A DNA stretch of 64,000 nt, from contig OZ024728.1 of the NCBI GenBank assembly GCA_964016875.1, positions 10,956,272 to 11,020,271 of the forward strand, given 5' to 3'. A model generated the notes under the pieces. The model saw only the letters and a list, made by a program, of their open reading frames with translations. It did no database searches and was not told the DNA's origin. A program made the translations under genes and the position numbers. Each line of letters opens with the position of its first letter. Position 1 is the first letter of the stretch. Shown here one piece after another: positions 53,706-64,000 of this stretch. The stretch comes from Fallopia convolvulus (taxonomy: Eukaryota; Streptophyta; Magnoliopsida; Caryophyllales; Polygonaceae).

Positions 53706-56165
53706 GTGGTCAAAAAAATGAGCAATAAGAGAGCAGTTGGGTCAGATGAGATCCCGATAGAAAGTTGGAAGTGTTTCGGAGAGCAAGGTCTAAAGTGGCT
53801 AGCGACACTCTTCAACGCCATTTTCAAAATGGTTAAGATGCTAGAGGAGTGGAGGCTCAACAAACTGATCCCGATGTATCAGACCAAGGGTGATTTGCAG
53901 CAGCATAACAGTTACAAAGGCATCATACTTATTAGCCATACGATGAAGGTGTGGGAGAAAGTTATTGAGTTGAGATTGAGACGGTTGGTCAAAATTTCAG
54001 AAAATCAGTTTGGTTTTATATATGTCGGGGAGGTTGTCCATGGAGGCTATTCATCTTCTGAGGAGGTTGACAGGGACGTACATGGAGAGAACGAAGGATC
54101 TGCACATGGTGTTTATAGATCTGGAGAAAGCGTATGACAAAGAACCACGAGAGTTGATTTGGCAGTGCCTCGTAGTCAAAGAAGTGTCTGACATGGTGTT
54201 TATAGGGAGAGAAGGAATTATCAAGATTGTCAAAGACATGTATGAGGTCTCAATGGCCAACGTTTGCACCTCGGGTGGGGATAAATAGTACTTTAAGGTG
54301 GGAGTTGGGCTAAGCCAAGGATCAACGTTGAGTCCCTCTATTTTCACACTAGTGTTGAACGTTTTGATGAGAGAGATCCAAGGGGAGGTCCTGTGGTGCA
54401 TGATTCTTGCAGACAACATTGTTTTGGTGGATGAGACTAGAGCGGGCATCAGTGGCAAACTCGAAGCTTGGAGGGAGAAATTGGAATCCAAGAGTTTTAG
54501 ATCGAGCACGTCCAAGACAAAATACGTAGAGTTCAAGTTTGGGCAAGGCCCTAGATCCAGGGATGAAGTATGCCTAGGAGGAGGAGGAGGAGGAGGAGTC
54601 GCGAAAAAGGAGATCGGGCTTTTTGTATTTGGGGTCAGTAGTGCAGAGCAACGATGTTATAGATGAGGATATTACGTCCCGAATCTAGAGAGGGTGGAAA
54701 AAGTGGAGGGCAGCTTCAGGGGTTATATGTGATAAGAACGTACCGCTTAAGCTCAAAGGTAAGTTCTAATGAGCAGTTGTTATGCTGACCATCCTTTACG
54801 GTGCAGAATGTTGGCCGACTACAAGGGTAGATGTTGGGACGGTGTTGGGAACTCTGGTTCCAAACATCGGAACAATGATATTAGTCTCCAGTTTTGATAA
54901 TGACAAACTCCATATGGGAACTAACGTGTTACGTTCAAGTATTTCTAGGGAACACCAGGTCTAATGAAGAATCTCCAAGAATGCCAAAGGAACACATGAA
55001 TACATGACGAAGAGCTCGTTTCAAATGAACTATGGAGAGGACAGTTCCCATCCCATGGGAACTCACATGTGCAAACAAAGACCACTCAGCGCGATTCACG
55101 GGATCCTGTCTCGAGACAAAACAAGCGCTCAGTCTGAGGAACAGACTGAAGCAAGTGATCCAACGGCCCGATTGATCCTCAAAGTTGACTCAATTCAAAT
55201 CAAGTCACATGTGTAAGATAAAGACTTGGCGTGCAAGACAAAGGGCATTTTGGACACAATGAAAGTCAAGATTGCAGCTCAAGAAAGGACGAGTATAAAG
55301 CTTAATGAATAGTGCTTGGATCAAGTACTTCTCCCAGAACTCACACTCACTCACAAAGAAAGAGAGACATGAGAAGAGAAGTCCCCGGCGGCGAGTGTTC
55401 GATCTCGACGACGGCGAATCCAAGTTCCCAAGAGATAGGGAACTGCGACATTGAGCTCAAGGTGTAAGGTTCGATTTGTCTTATGCTTAGTTGAGAGGTT
55501 CGCTTAGGAACAAGGCTGAGAAGAGTTACTAGTGTTGTTAGAGTTAGGTAGAACTGGTAGGAATAGAGAAGTGTAAGTGTTGCCTTTGTAACTAAGGAAC
55601 AATCAATAAGATAAGAAGATCGTTCAAAATCCTCCACGCGGAGGTAGAGGTTTACCCACACAACTAGTTGGTTGTTGTGGGGTTCCTTTATAAAGGAACT
55701 GTGTCAATAGCATTCTGTTTACTTGCTTGTTATTCTACTTCCGCTGCCTTGGGAACAGCCTAACCGCCAGTTCCCAAGCTCTCACTAACGCGTATCGATC
55801 CAACAGCTAGAAGAGGTTAATGATAGCGAAAATTAATGAGGATTGATCTTTAGGTGGATGTGTGGACATATGAAATTGGATAGGAGTAGGAATGAGGTCA
55901 TTAGGAGTAGGGTAAGGGTAGCTAGTTTAGGGGACAAGTAGCGAGAATCTCGACTTTGTTGGTTTGGGCATGTGCAGAGGCGGGGTCCTAGGGAGCCGGT
56001 CCAAAGGTCCAAGATATTGGTTTTTTGGAGGACTTTCACATAGGCAGAGCACGATTGAAGAAGTGTTGGCAGGATAGTATAAAGCAGGATTATGCACAGT
56101 TGGGGATTTCAATAGATCTGGCAGAGTGTAGAGATAATTGGAGGGAGAAGATTAGAGTAGTAGAT
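53706..56165 (+). pseudogene. RTE reverse transcriptase remnant
   Basis: Motifs in order: AVGSDEIPIESWKCFGEQG, LIPMYQTKGD, YKGIILISHTMKVWEKVIE, ENQFGF, then after a frame change LHMVFIDLEKAYDKEPREL and GLSQGSTLSPSIFTLVLNVL. The catalytic ADD motif reads WCMILADNIVLVDE, with Asn replacing the second Asp. After the inserted LTR the C-terminus shows RWMCGHMKLDRSRNEVI and CWFGHVQRRGPREP. A run of glycines (about 54580-54600) is a GGA repeat expansion. Several stops; inactive. Confidence 0.85.
54843..55805 (+). mobile_element. Solo LTR, 963 bp, inside the LINE
   Basis: Starts TGTTGGGAACTC and ends TCGATCCAACA (TGTTGG/CCAACA inverted ends). A TATA-like TTTATAAAGG lies near 55687. It interrupts the LINE reading frame; LINE coding resumes after 55805. 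A clean target duplication was not found, though a degraded GGTAGA/GCTAGA pair is possible if the left edge is 54832. Ends and length resemble SIRE-type copia LTRs, tentatively. Confidence 0.65.
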
Positions 56166-56689
56166 AGCTAGCCGATACGATAGAGGGCATGAATCAACGC
56201 TTCCCAGGGGCGTATTTGTTTGTTGTCTATTTTTAATTATTGATGTTGTAGTTTTCATGCTTTTATGCCTCCTTATTTTATTTTTGCTGTCGACTTTTCT
56301 TGTGTTAACATTCTGAGTTGTTGCAACTTGGGCTCCCCGTGGGTCTTTTGGGTGTACCCCCTTCCCTTGGGTAAGGGTATCCCCATGTTGACCCCTCAGA
56401 TTCCGCAAAATCTTATTTTTCAAGATCCATTAGTGGCATTTTTAGTTCTTACCTAAGCGGTGTTACACCTGAATCCACCCCTTACCAAAGATTTTGCTAG
56501 CTAACTAATACCATAATAAATCAGTAACCATAAGATAGACAATTGTCGTTGGATTAACTTTGATGCTCCAGATTTGTTGATAATCATCACGTTTACACTA
56601 CCCTAATTCTAGACGAACTTATTGACACATGTGTTCTCGGAATCAAGGAGATCTTAGCTTGTAACAAACCGCAAGCCGCAAAGCATCTC

Positions 56690-57060
56690 TTTGACATCAA
56701 TTATGTGCATCTCTTTGACATCAACTATGGGGTTGATAATGTATGGGCTCTGTGGGTCAAGACGAACTTACTAACCAATGACAATCTTTGGGACTCGATT
56801 CCTAGAGATAAAGACACATGGGCATGGAAGCCCTTGCTTGGGATTAGAGATGAGCTTGTCCTCGATCACCAAGAGCAAAATCGACACCTTTGAGTGAGAG
56901 CGCATTTGGCAGGTCGAAAACTCCCACAACATCAACCAACTAATTTATGAGTCATGGAGGCATAAAGGCGACCTCAAATCGTGGGGATCAATCATCTAGA
57001 AAGGCCCGATCATCCTAAGATTTGCTTTCTTGATTCGGCTTGCTCTCAACGTACCTTGAA
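56690..57060 (+). pseudogene. L1-type LINE fragment, region after RT
   Basis: VWALWVKTNLLTNDNLWDSI followed by TWAWKPLLGIRDELVL matches the segment between RT and the zinc-binding reverse transcriptase domain (zf-RVT) of plant L1 elements. Later pieces in other frames (IRLALN...) could be the zf-RVT start. A short phrase CATCTCTTTGACATCAA is duplicated at 56683-56725. From 57070 to 57596 no gene is seen. Confidence 0.5.
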
Positions 57061-59801
57061 TTATTAGATTGATGAAAGATGATACCTTCTTGCATGTATA
57101 AGGACTTGATCCTATCTTGAGTGTTTCTCGTTTACCTTCCCTATTGTTGTAGGAAAGGTACTGCTTAGTATGTCTTTGATTGTATGGGTGGAACTCTAAC
57201 CGATGCGAGCTTTTGTATATTCCTCATTTACGAATGGAAATTTATTGTTCCAAAAAAAGCAGAATATTTGACAAGGAAGAAAGGTAATTGGATTTCGTTG
57301 AAGAAAGAGGATCAAAATTTTCCTTTTTTTCGTTTTTCTTGGGCGACAAGTAGCTTTTCGAAGTGTTTGTGTTACACGTGTTGGTTTTTTGGTTGATTTT
57401 TACTTTTTGATGCGCGCACCGTGTCGAAATAGTTCAATCGAGATGGACGGTGCAAATGTATATTCTTATTTCTCACATGAATGCCCGATCTCACCTTATC
57501 CAAACTCTAATTATTATTCAATTTATAATAATAAATCATATACATAAATGTATATATTAAAGATCTTGTGCTAGACACATCATGTACATCAACCAACTAG
57601 TATATATATATATATATACTAGTGGTGATGCCCGTGCATACGCACGGGTCAATTTTTTTTGTAAAAATATATGCATGCATTTAAATATTTAAATTATATA
57701 TTATTTTCATACTTGTGTATTTTTCTTACTTTATTTATAAATGGTCATATTACTTTATTTATAAGATATCATTTGGATTTAAATAAAACTTTGTGTTATA
57801 AAATATCATTTGGATTGAAATAAAATGAAGCATTAAATGCATTGTGTAACACCCCTATTTTACAACATTGGGTATTACCGTCAGTGACCTCGGATTTTAC
57901 CGTCCAAAGTCACCCAAGGCTTTTAGAATGATATTGAACAATAAAAATGCGGAAATAAACATAATTCATAAGAAAAGGTGCTCTCGAGAGAGACTTTTGT
58001 TCGTACAAATCGTCTTACATTGTGATAACAAAATGATGTTCGACAATAAAGCATATAAAAACTTGTTCTTGGGTCATAAACAGAATTAACTCAAAATGAT
58101 ATGAAAAGTACATCTTGAAGATCCTTGTCCTTCCTTCGCCTTCACCTTACGCCTTACTTGGATTCCTAGATTCTGGCATAATTCACGAGGGCCGAGAGTA
58201 TGCCAGACAAACATGCGGAAAAGAAGAATTAGTCTAAGAGACTAAGCAAGCGGGAACGGAACTTCCCAAGGGTATTTTGGTAATTGAGTAATATCGAGGA
58301 AGATATTATCGGGTTGTGTTTTAAGGTATGGCTTTATTTATATGGGTTTTAACGGTACGAAGAAGAGCGTATCTCAAGCGGAGATAGCTCGTAAATCGAG
58401 AGAAGAGCTACGAGATTGTAGACTTCTTTTAAAATCGAAAGTATGTTGGGAATGTTATTAATTCAAGCAAGTTTAAAAACCTCTCGCGCCTTGAGCGGAC
58501 CGAGAGTCGGATCGATCATTTGAGACCGGTCCGGTTTTGATATCTTTTAAATGTGCACTGGCACTTATCTTATATCATGACGAAAAGATATTGATTATAT
58601 TAATGATTTTTAAAGGGGGTGGGGGTTGTACGGCCCGGACCACCAAGGGAAAACTCGGTTCCCGACACTTAGCTAGAGTGCCACTCATCCCTCCTTGCAA
58701 TCGGAGCGGACATGGATCATGATCCTGAAAGTCGTACTTTAAGCGCACAGGCATACGACTTAGTAAATTATATAGAGGCTTCGGGTTAATCCCGCGCCCC
58801 TCACTAGTTCGTTCGAACCGTTCTCTTAACGAGACCGTAAACAATCAAGGCCACAACCAAACTAGCATAATAGTCCTATCAAATAATAGATAGCGGAATA
58901 CGATAACAGTGGGGTAATTATTTCTAACAATCGATATTCCTAGGTTCGTTTATTACTTAGAAACCAAGTTGTTCCCAACATCGAGAAATTTCACGGAATG
59001 AATATATATGTAAGGCTTACAAGGGGAGATTCCACTTGCCTTTGCTTTCACGAGTATAGACTATCGAGATGACGGAAAGTTTTGATCACGACTCGGAACG
59101 AAATCTCGACCTATCGACACGGAATTTACGAATGATCTTTAAATAAGAAATTCCTTTAATTTCTTTTAAAGTTTGAAATTCTCTTGAATATTTATATTAA
59201 GAGAATTTCATTCTAAATTATTATGATAATAATTTAGGTGGGGCTAAATAAAATAATAATATCCCTTTATTATTATTTTAACTTTGTAATATCCTTTTAT
59301 TTATAAATCCTTATTTAAAATATTGCAACTTATTGTTACTATAATGTCTCTTTATTTTCCAATAACATCCATAATAATAAAGTATTATTTTCTCATCAAA
59401 GAATATTTTATTAATAACACTATTTTAATAAAACTTTGGTTAGCTATATAAACCATATTAAATGGAGATAAAAATAATAATAGGCCACTTTTTTAGTATT
59501 TTCCAAAAATAGAACTTTCTATATATACTTTATAAGGAAAGCTTTCTAAGAACTTAGTATAACAATAAAATAATCTTATTTACTTTGTCTACATAAATCC
59601 TCTCATATCTTTAATTTATATAAATATATGATCATGACTTAAAATATCTTATTTTATAATTAAAGCATATTCTTATGATATTTTAAATCAACTTATATCA
59701 TCTCTCCTATATTTTTCCAATATCTTTTCATGCAAGGCAACTATTATAACTTAGCAATATAATAACATATTATATATTAACTTATTATCACCACTATCAT
59801 A

Positions 59802-60722
59802 TCAATATACTATAACTAAAGTCGAATCCCTCTATCCTACGTGTCATCGTCTTAACTATGCCACGTAGGCATTTTATTTTTTCCATTTACCTCTTTGCCC
59901 TTCGTTTATTTAAGTATTTACAACCCTTATATTATAATATTATTCCTTATATTATTAATATTAAATTATATTTAGAGATCTTAAAATTTGGCAAGTTGTG
60001 TTAGGAGCATAATCCATTATGGAACAATTTTATTGAATATAATAATGTTACTAATATACAAGTATATTAAGAGATTTTAAAATTTGGCAAGAAATATATT
60101 CTTCATTATGAAATAATTTTTTTAATATAATAATATTACTACAATCATATTTAGATATCTTACAATTTGGCAAGTGATAGATACATAATTTTTATTATAA
60201 AATATTTTTATAATATTAATATAATAATATTACTATTTTTATAAATATTAAGAACATAACTATTATATTTGACTTATTTTGAAATGATCGATGATTAATA
60301 TTTAATTTATAATATTAAATCATGTATATAAACTTATATTTAATAAATCATGTGCAATTGTGCAAGACATGCGTATAGAAACCATCTTTTTCATTTACGG
60401 AGTATTATTTTTGGATACATACAATTTATTTTCCTAATCAATTATTATTGGATTTATATTCTAGAAAAAAACTTAAATAGAAGATTTTATTGAATTAAAT
60501 TATTTAATTTAACTTGATCTATTATTCAATTTTGGATATTAATGATAAAAAAGTATTCTAGAATCTAGAAAACTTTTAAGTTTATCTTACTTATGCAAAT
60601 TAAAAGCTAATTTGTGTTTAAAGATCGTGATTATTTGTCGCTAGACAATTGATATATTTGAAAAAAAATAATTATTAATTTTCTTAACCAAAACCCGTAC
60701 AAGGTACGGGAATATATGCTAG
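59802..60722 (+). mobile_element. Helitron-like element, 921 bp, inside the solo LTR
   Basis: Starts TCAATATACTATAACTAAAG after an A and ends CTAG before a T. The hairpin CCCGTAC-AAG-GTACGGG lies 8 nt from the end. It is AT-rich with no replication-initiator or helicase coding, so non-autonomous. Confidence 0.8.
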
Positions 60723-61936
60723 TTTATAATTAAAGCTTATATCTTTTGAAATCTCTACACCTAGAGACATTTCACTTAATATTTTATTATATAACAATCT
60801 ATTATCATATCCATTATAGTCATTAAATAAAATTATAACTTTGGAAATCTCTACACTTATAGATATGTAATATTAATATCTTATATAAATATAAGTATTC
60901 TTCTTAACAAGATATCTTTTAAATATAGAAAGGTACAAACTTTACACTAGTAACTTTATATAAAAAATACTTTTTTTACAAGAGTTCTTATTATTATATA
61001 TATAAAACATGTCTTGCAACTTATAACATAATATGACATAAGGAATTATCCACAATACTTTATTTAATTGATTTATCTCCTCTTCTCAACTAACAAGATC
61101 TCAACTAATATTTTTATTAAATAAAAACTTGTAGGCTAACAACTATTATGAGATCTATTTAATTTATTAAAATTGATTTAATCTTCTTCTTCTACTGACA
61201 ATATCTCAACATAATATTTTTATCAAATTAAATCTTGCAAGTTAACCCATATTTGAATTGTTTAAATATACTAACAACCTATTTTAATAAAACATGAATT
61301 AATTGAATTAATAAAATAAAAAGGGATTAAATTTTATACCCTAATTTCTTGTATCCTGTATTACAGAACACTGAGATGGAGGAGGCAGGGGAGGGCGACG
61401 AACAGGGGCGGCGGCACCAGGGCACGGCGGACGGACTCGGCGGCGTGTTGGCGGGCGTCGTGTGGCGCGCGGCAGACTCCGGCGGCAGAGGGGTGGCCGG
61501 CGGTGCACACAAGGGAAAAACAAGGCTCTTTGGAGGAGCTTTTGAATGGGAAACTAGGACTTTGAATGGCTGATTTTGAACTAGAAATTGAGAGAGTTTG
61601 CTAGTAGAGAGGATGATTGAAGGATTGTGTGAATTTGGAGGAGGTTGGAGCTCCTTTAAATAGGCAAAGGAGGCAAGCTTCTCAATCCATGGCAATGGTA
61701 GTGCACCAATGGAGGAGAAGGAGATGATCATCAATTGGTCATAGGTGTGTTTGTTGAAGGGTGATGAGATGATGATGCATCAATGGAAGTCTTGCAAGCA
61801 AAAGAGAGGAAGAGAGGCATGCAATGGTGAGATTTTAATCAACGTCAGTCACATCAGACATCAATCTGATGTCTCTAGGAAGAAGAAGAGTAGAATTGAT
61901 ATAAAATTAAAAGGGTGGGGTAGATGAGTAGAAAGT

Positions 61937-62024
61937 CACATTGGTCTAGCGGATTGAGGGAGGGACGTGTGAGACGGGATTGCAAAAGATCTCGGGTTCG
62001 AGTCTCGGCTCTTGCATTCTTTTT
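61937..62024 (+). promoter_or_regulatory. tRNA-like Pol III box pair inside the solo LTR
   Basis: A-box match TGGTCTAGCGG (61942-61952), B-box GGTTCGAGTCT (61995-62005) 42 nt later and a T-run (62018-62024). It lies about 300 bp from the GGATATTACA end, the same place and sense as the pair in the other family member (3180-3239). Confidence 0.6.
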
Positions 62025-62357
62025 ACTGAATTTTCATTGTATTTTTAATGACTTGTTGTACCCCATTACATTTAATAAAATTCGAAATTTATAAAGCATT
62101 ATTTTTTATTTAAATGCTTTCGTCTCTTCATAACACTTGTAATGCATTCTTGAATTTTATTTAATTTTATTTACTTAAGAATCTCATTTTAAAGAGAAAA
62201 TAAGGGTTATTATAATATATTAAAAATTCTCTTTTATATAGAGAAAAAAATTATAATTATAAATATTATATTATATTCGGTTTTAAAAACCTTGGAATAT
62301 TGCGGATATTACACATTGACATTCATTACCAAAATGTTTGTCTTATAGTATTATAGA

Positions 62358-63419
62358 TTTTAACTTTTTATAAAAACAATGATAAAAATACATTGATGAT
62401 TTACCTTTGTTACAAAAGAAATCTCTATCATTCTTTCTTTAGTCTTCTACTCTCCTTCCATAGGCAAAAATATAACCATATCACCAACACTAAAACTAAA
62501 CAAACCAATATTGAAAAATTCAATTTTTCTAAAGATATGAATCAATATAATACATTTTTCAATTTGTATAAAAGTAATTAAATAAAAATTAAAAAGTATT
62601 TAAATTTAAAATATAATAAGAATTTAACTCAATAATCGTGTTGTAGATTACATATATGAGCATTTCTTCAAACTACAAACTTAATGCAAATAATTTTTTT
62701 ATTTTCTATTTTTTCTCATCTTCTCCTTACTCAACAACACCGTTCTTTTATTGTATGTGAATCTCTTCATATTTCTTCTTATCAGGCTTAACTATAATTG
62801 TATTTATAGGGAAGATAAAATTTAATTAGCTACTAAAAATTAAAGAAAACTTTTAACCTTCCCTCACAATGGTAGAATTGATTTGTAGCTAATTAATAAT
62901 TATAAAGTGGCAAAAAATTGCTTCACATTTATTATTATGAAATTAATTCATATTTTTTCTTTTTGACCTTCCAACTCTCCTCTCAACCGTTTCAAAAAGA
63001 AAATTAGTGATAAATTACATTGAATGTGATTAAATTAGTGATAAATTATATCTTATCCTATTATTCAAATCCTATTAAACAACATTTATTGGTTCGCATT
63101 GAGTAATTAATTGGAAAATGATCAAATATCTCCTTAAAAAGAAAATGACATAAAACATAAATATAAAATATTAGTGATATATATAAAAAAAGTTAAATAG
63201 TCCATTACAATTAGGATAATAAAATATTTATCATTTTAACTAATATACATTTATCTCTAATTTGCTCCCAATTATATTTCTCAATCCATTTAAAAGTTAA
63301 ATATTATAGATTTAAAAAGAAAACATAAAATGTGTAAAGGTTATAAAATATTTCTATATACTTTTGGGTATTTTTTATTTTTATAAAGTAAGCTTAATTA
63401 TGAGATATTTTTTTATGAA
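62358..63419. other. AT-rich intergenic DNA
   Basis: No gene, terminal repeat or RNA gene recognised. Simple AT-rich stretches dominate. Confidence 0.5.
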
Positions 63420-63649
63420 ATTTACTAATGGGTGGTCATATTGCGTTTGAAATGGCTTGGTTTATTTTATTATGATTGTTTGGTTTCTTCAAGTGTATGA
63501 ATTTAGTTTGGAGTACAATATCATTTGGATTTAAATAAAAAAATTTGTAATAAAATATCATTTAGATTGAAATAAAATGAAGCATTAAATACATTGGCAT
63601 TCATTACCAAAATGCTTGTCTTATAGTATTATATATATATATATATATT
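63420..63649 (-). mobile_element. Helitron relic, relative of 57619-62357, without the LTR
   Basis: AATATCATTTGGATTTAAAT through to CTTATAGTATTATA matches the flanks of the inserted LTR. The site equivalent to the insertion reads ACATTGGCATTC (63591-63602) with a single CATTG, so it is an unoccupied counterpart. The expected CTAG end was not found; the 5' end merges with an AT repeat (63628-63649). Confidence 0.7.
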
Positions 63650-64000
63650 AAAGAAGTCACTTTTCTGACACATGTCGGCTTCACATTCATTTCGCATATG
63701 TGTCGCCTCCATATTTAAAAAAAGTCGAGGTATTTCGAATTGTTTGTATATGTCCACATCATCAACACTTTAAAAAAACAATTCAATACTAATTTTAAAA
63801 AAAGATACTTATAATTTTTTTATATAGGTTTGTTAAAAACAAATAACTAAATCTTAGATTCATTCTTATCTCATTCTACTTTAATTAGTTATACATTTTA
63901 TTGATTAATTATATATTCAAATATCCTATTATAATGAAAAAAATTATATAAGTTAGAATTAAACTCTTATTTGATATTATTGTATAGATTTTAAATTTAC
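63650..64000 (+). mobile_element. Possible start of another Helitron, running off the window
   Basis: TATTAAAGAAGTCACTTTTC followed by TGACACATGT resembles the 5' region of short plant Helitrons. The diagnostic TC is hidden in the AT repeat and the 3' end is outside the window. Confidence 0.4.

Larger units (their letters stand above)
53700..56430 (+). mobile_element. RTE-type LINE, 5'-truncated, split by an LTR
   Basis: RT coding runs 53706-54842 and resumes at 55806-56165. A 3' UTR follows to about 56430 with the phrases GGGTCTTTTGGG and TTGGGTAAGGGT, which are typical of plant RTE tails. The endonuclease and start of RT are missing, as in most LINE copies truncated during insertion. The interval 54843-55805 is an inserted LTR. 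Confidence 0.8.
57845..62313 (+). mobile_element. Solo LTR, 4.47 kb, target duplication CATTG
   Basis: TGTAACACCC at the start and GGATATTACA at the end, with CATTG on both sides (57840-57844 and 62314-62318). Same family as 2925-5792, opposite orientation. It contains a 921-bp Helitron (59802-60722), so its own length is about 3.55 kb. A GC-rich island at 61375-61520 corresponds in position to one at 3655-3765 in the other copy. No coding domain was found, and frames inside are chance. Confidence 0.85.
57619..62357 (-). mobile_element. Non-autonomous Helitron, about 270 bp, hosting a large insertion
   Basis: On the minus strand it starts TCTATAATACTATAAGAC (62357) and ends CTAG (57622-57619). 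A hairpin CCCGTGC-GTAT-GCACGGG lies 8 nt from the end, and it sits between A and T. Its own sequence is 57619-57844 plus 62314-62357; the rest is an LTR element with duplication CATTG. A relative lies at 63420-63640. Confidence 0.8.

Noticed and set aside
54581..54600. Glycine-rich protein region
   Set aside because: A GGA repeat expansion within a dead LINE.
61341..61734. Overlapping GC-rich frames, Pro/Arg-rich on one strand
   Set aside because: Composition effect of the GC island in the solo LTR; no domain and no matching frame in the other family member.
61937..62024. A functional nuclear tRNA gene
   Set aside because: No convincing acceptor stem or anticodon arm could be folded by eye; only the promoter boxes are good.

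Overview
This is nuclear DNA of a flowering plant, most likely a eudicot. The retroelement lineages are plant ones (Athila, Tat with a second RNase H, Ty1/copia, RTE and L1 LINEs, Helitrons and a PIF/Harbinger-type MITE), and the only intact host gene is a plant F-box gene. The species cannot be named from the sequence. There is no bacterial-type organisation.

Layout. 1-1260: end of a LINE split by a solo LTR. 2836-6735: minus-strand Ty1/copia relic whose short LTR holds a 2.87-kb solo LTR (2925-5792, target duplication CCACA). 6736-10893: Ty3/gypsy element with one LTR, a decayed gag and protease, and no polymerase. 10969-26950: minus-strand Tat element with an antisense, intron-bearing extra ORF, split by a tandem Athila pair (family A, 15578-25311). 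26951-33275: 5'-truncated Athila (family C) with RT, RNase H, integrase, LTR and primer-binding site. 33276-46159: minus-strand Tat-type element D, whose interior is four tandem arrays and whose LTR holds a complete 10.3-kb Athila (family B, 35633-45932, target duplication CTTGC). 46160-46511: LTR fragment of the family seen at 223-1027. 46670-48450: three ~607-bp tandem units. 48731-50725: F-box gene with promoter and 5' UTR intron. 51737-52305: MITE, then a Helitron. 53700-56430: RTE LINE split by a solo LTR. 56690-57060: L1-type fragment. 57619-62357: a Helitron containing a solo LTR that contains another Helitron. The rest to 64000 is AT-rich with further Helitron remnants.

How the parts fit. 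Athila families A and B keep gag, protease and the Athila ORF-1/env-like gene but have no polymerase. Family C has polymerase but is truncated upstream. A and B therefore look non-autonomous and would need enzymes in trans. All three families share structured non-coding sequence. Each carries two hairpins with an RGGA loop, a stem that changes in a compensated way, and AAGYATGG plus a purine tract 4-5 nt downstream. One lies just after the last ORF and one abuts the 3' LTR (both visible modules of family A are in the older partial copy). Each family also carries its own CpG-rich palindromic motif repeated in LTR, coding linkers and UTRs: GCGGCCGC-centred in A, GGTACC-centred in B, GGGCCC-centred in C. 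These, and the tRNA-like promoter boxes in two large solo LTRs, are the observations most worth following up.
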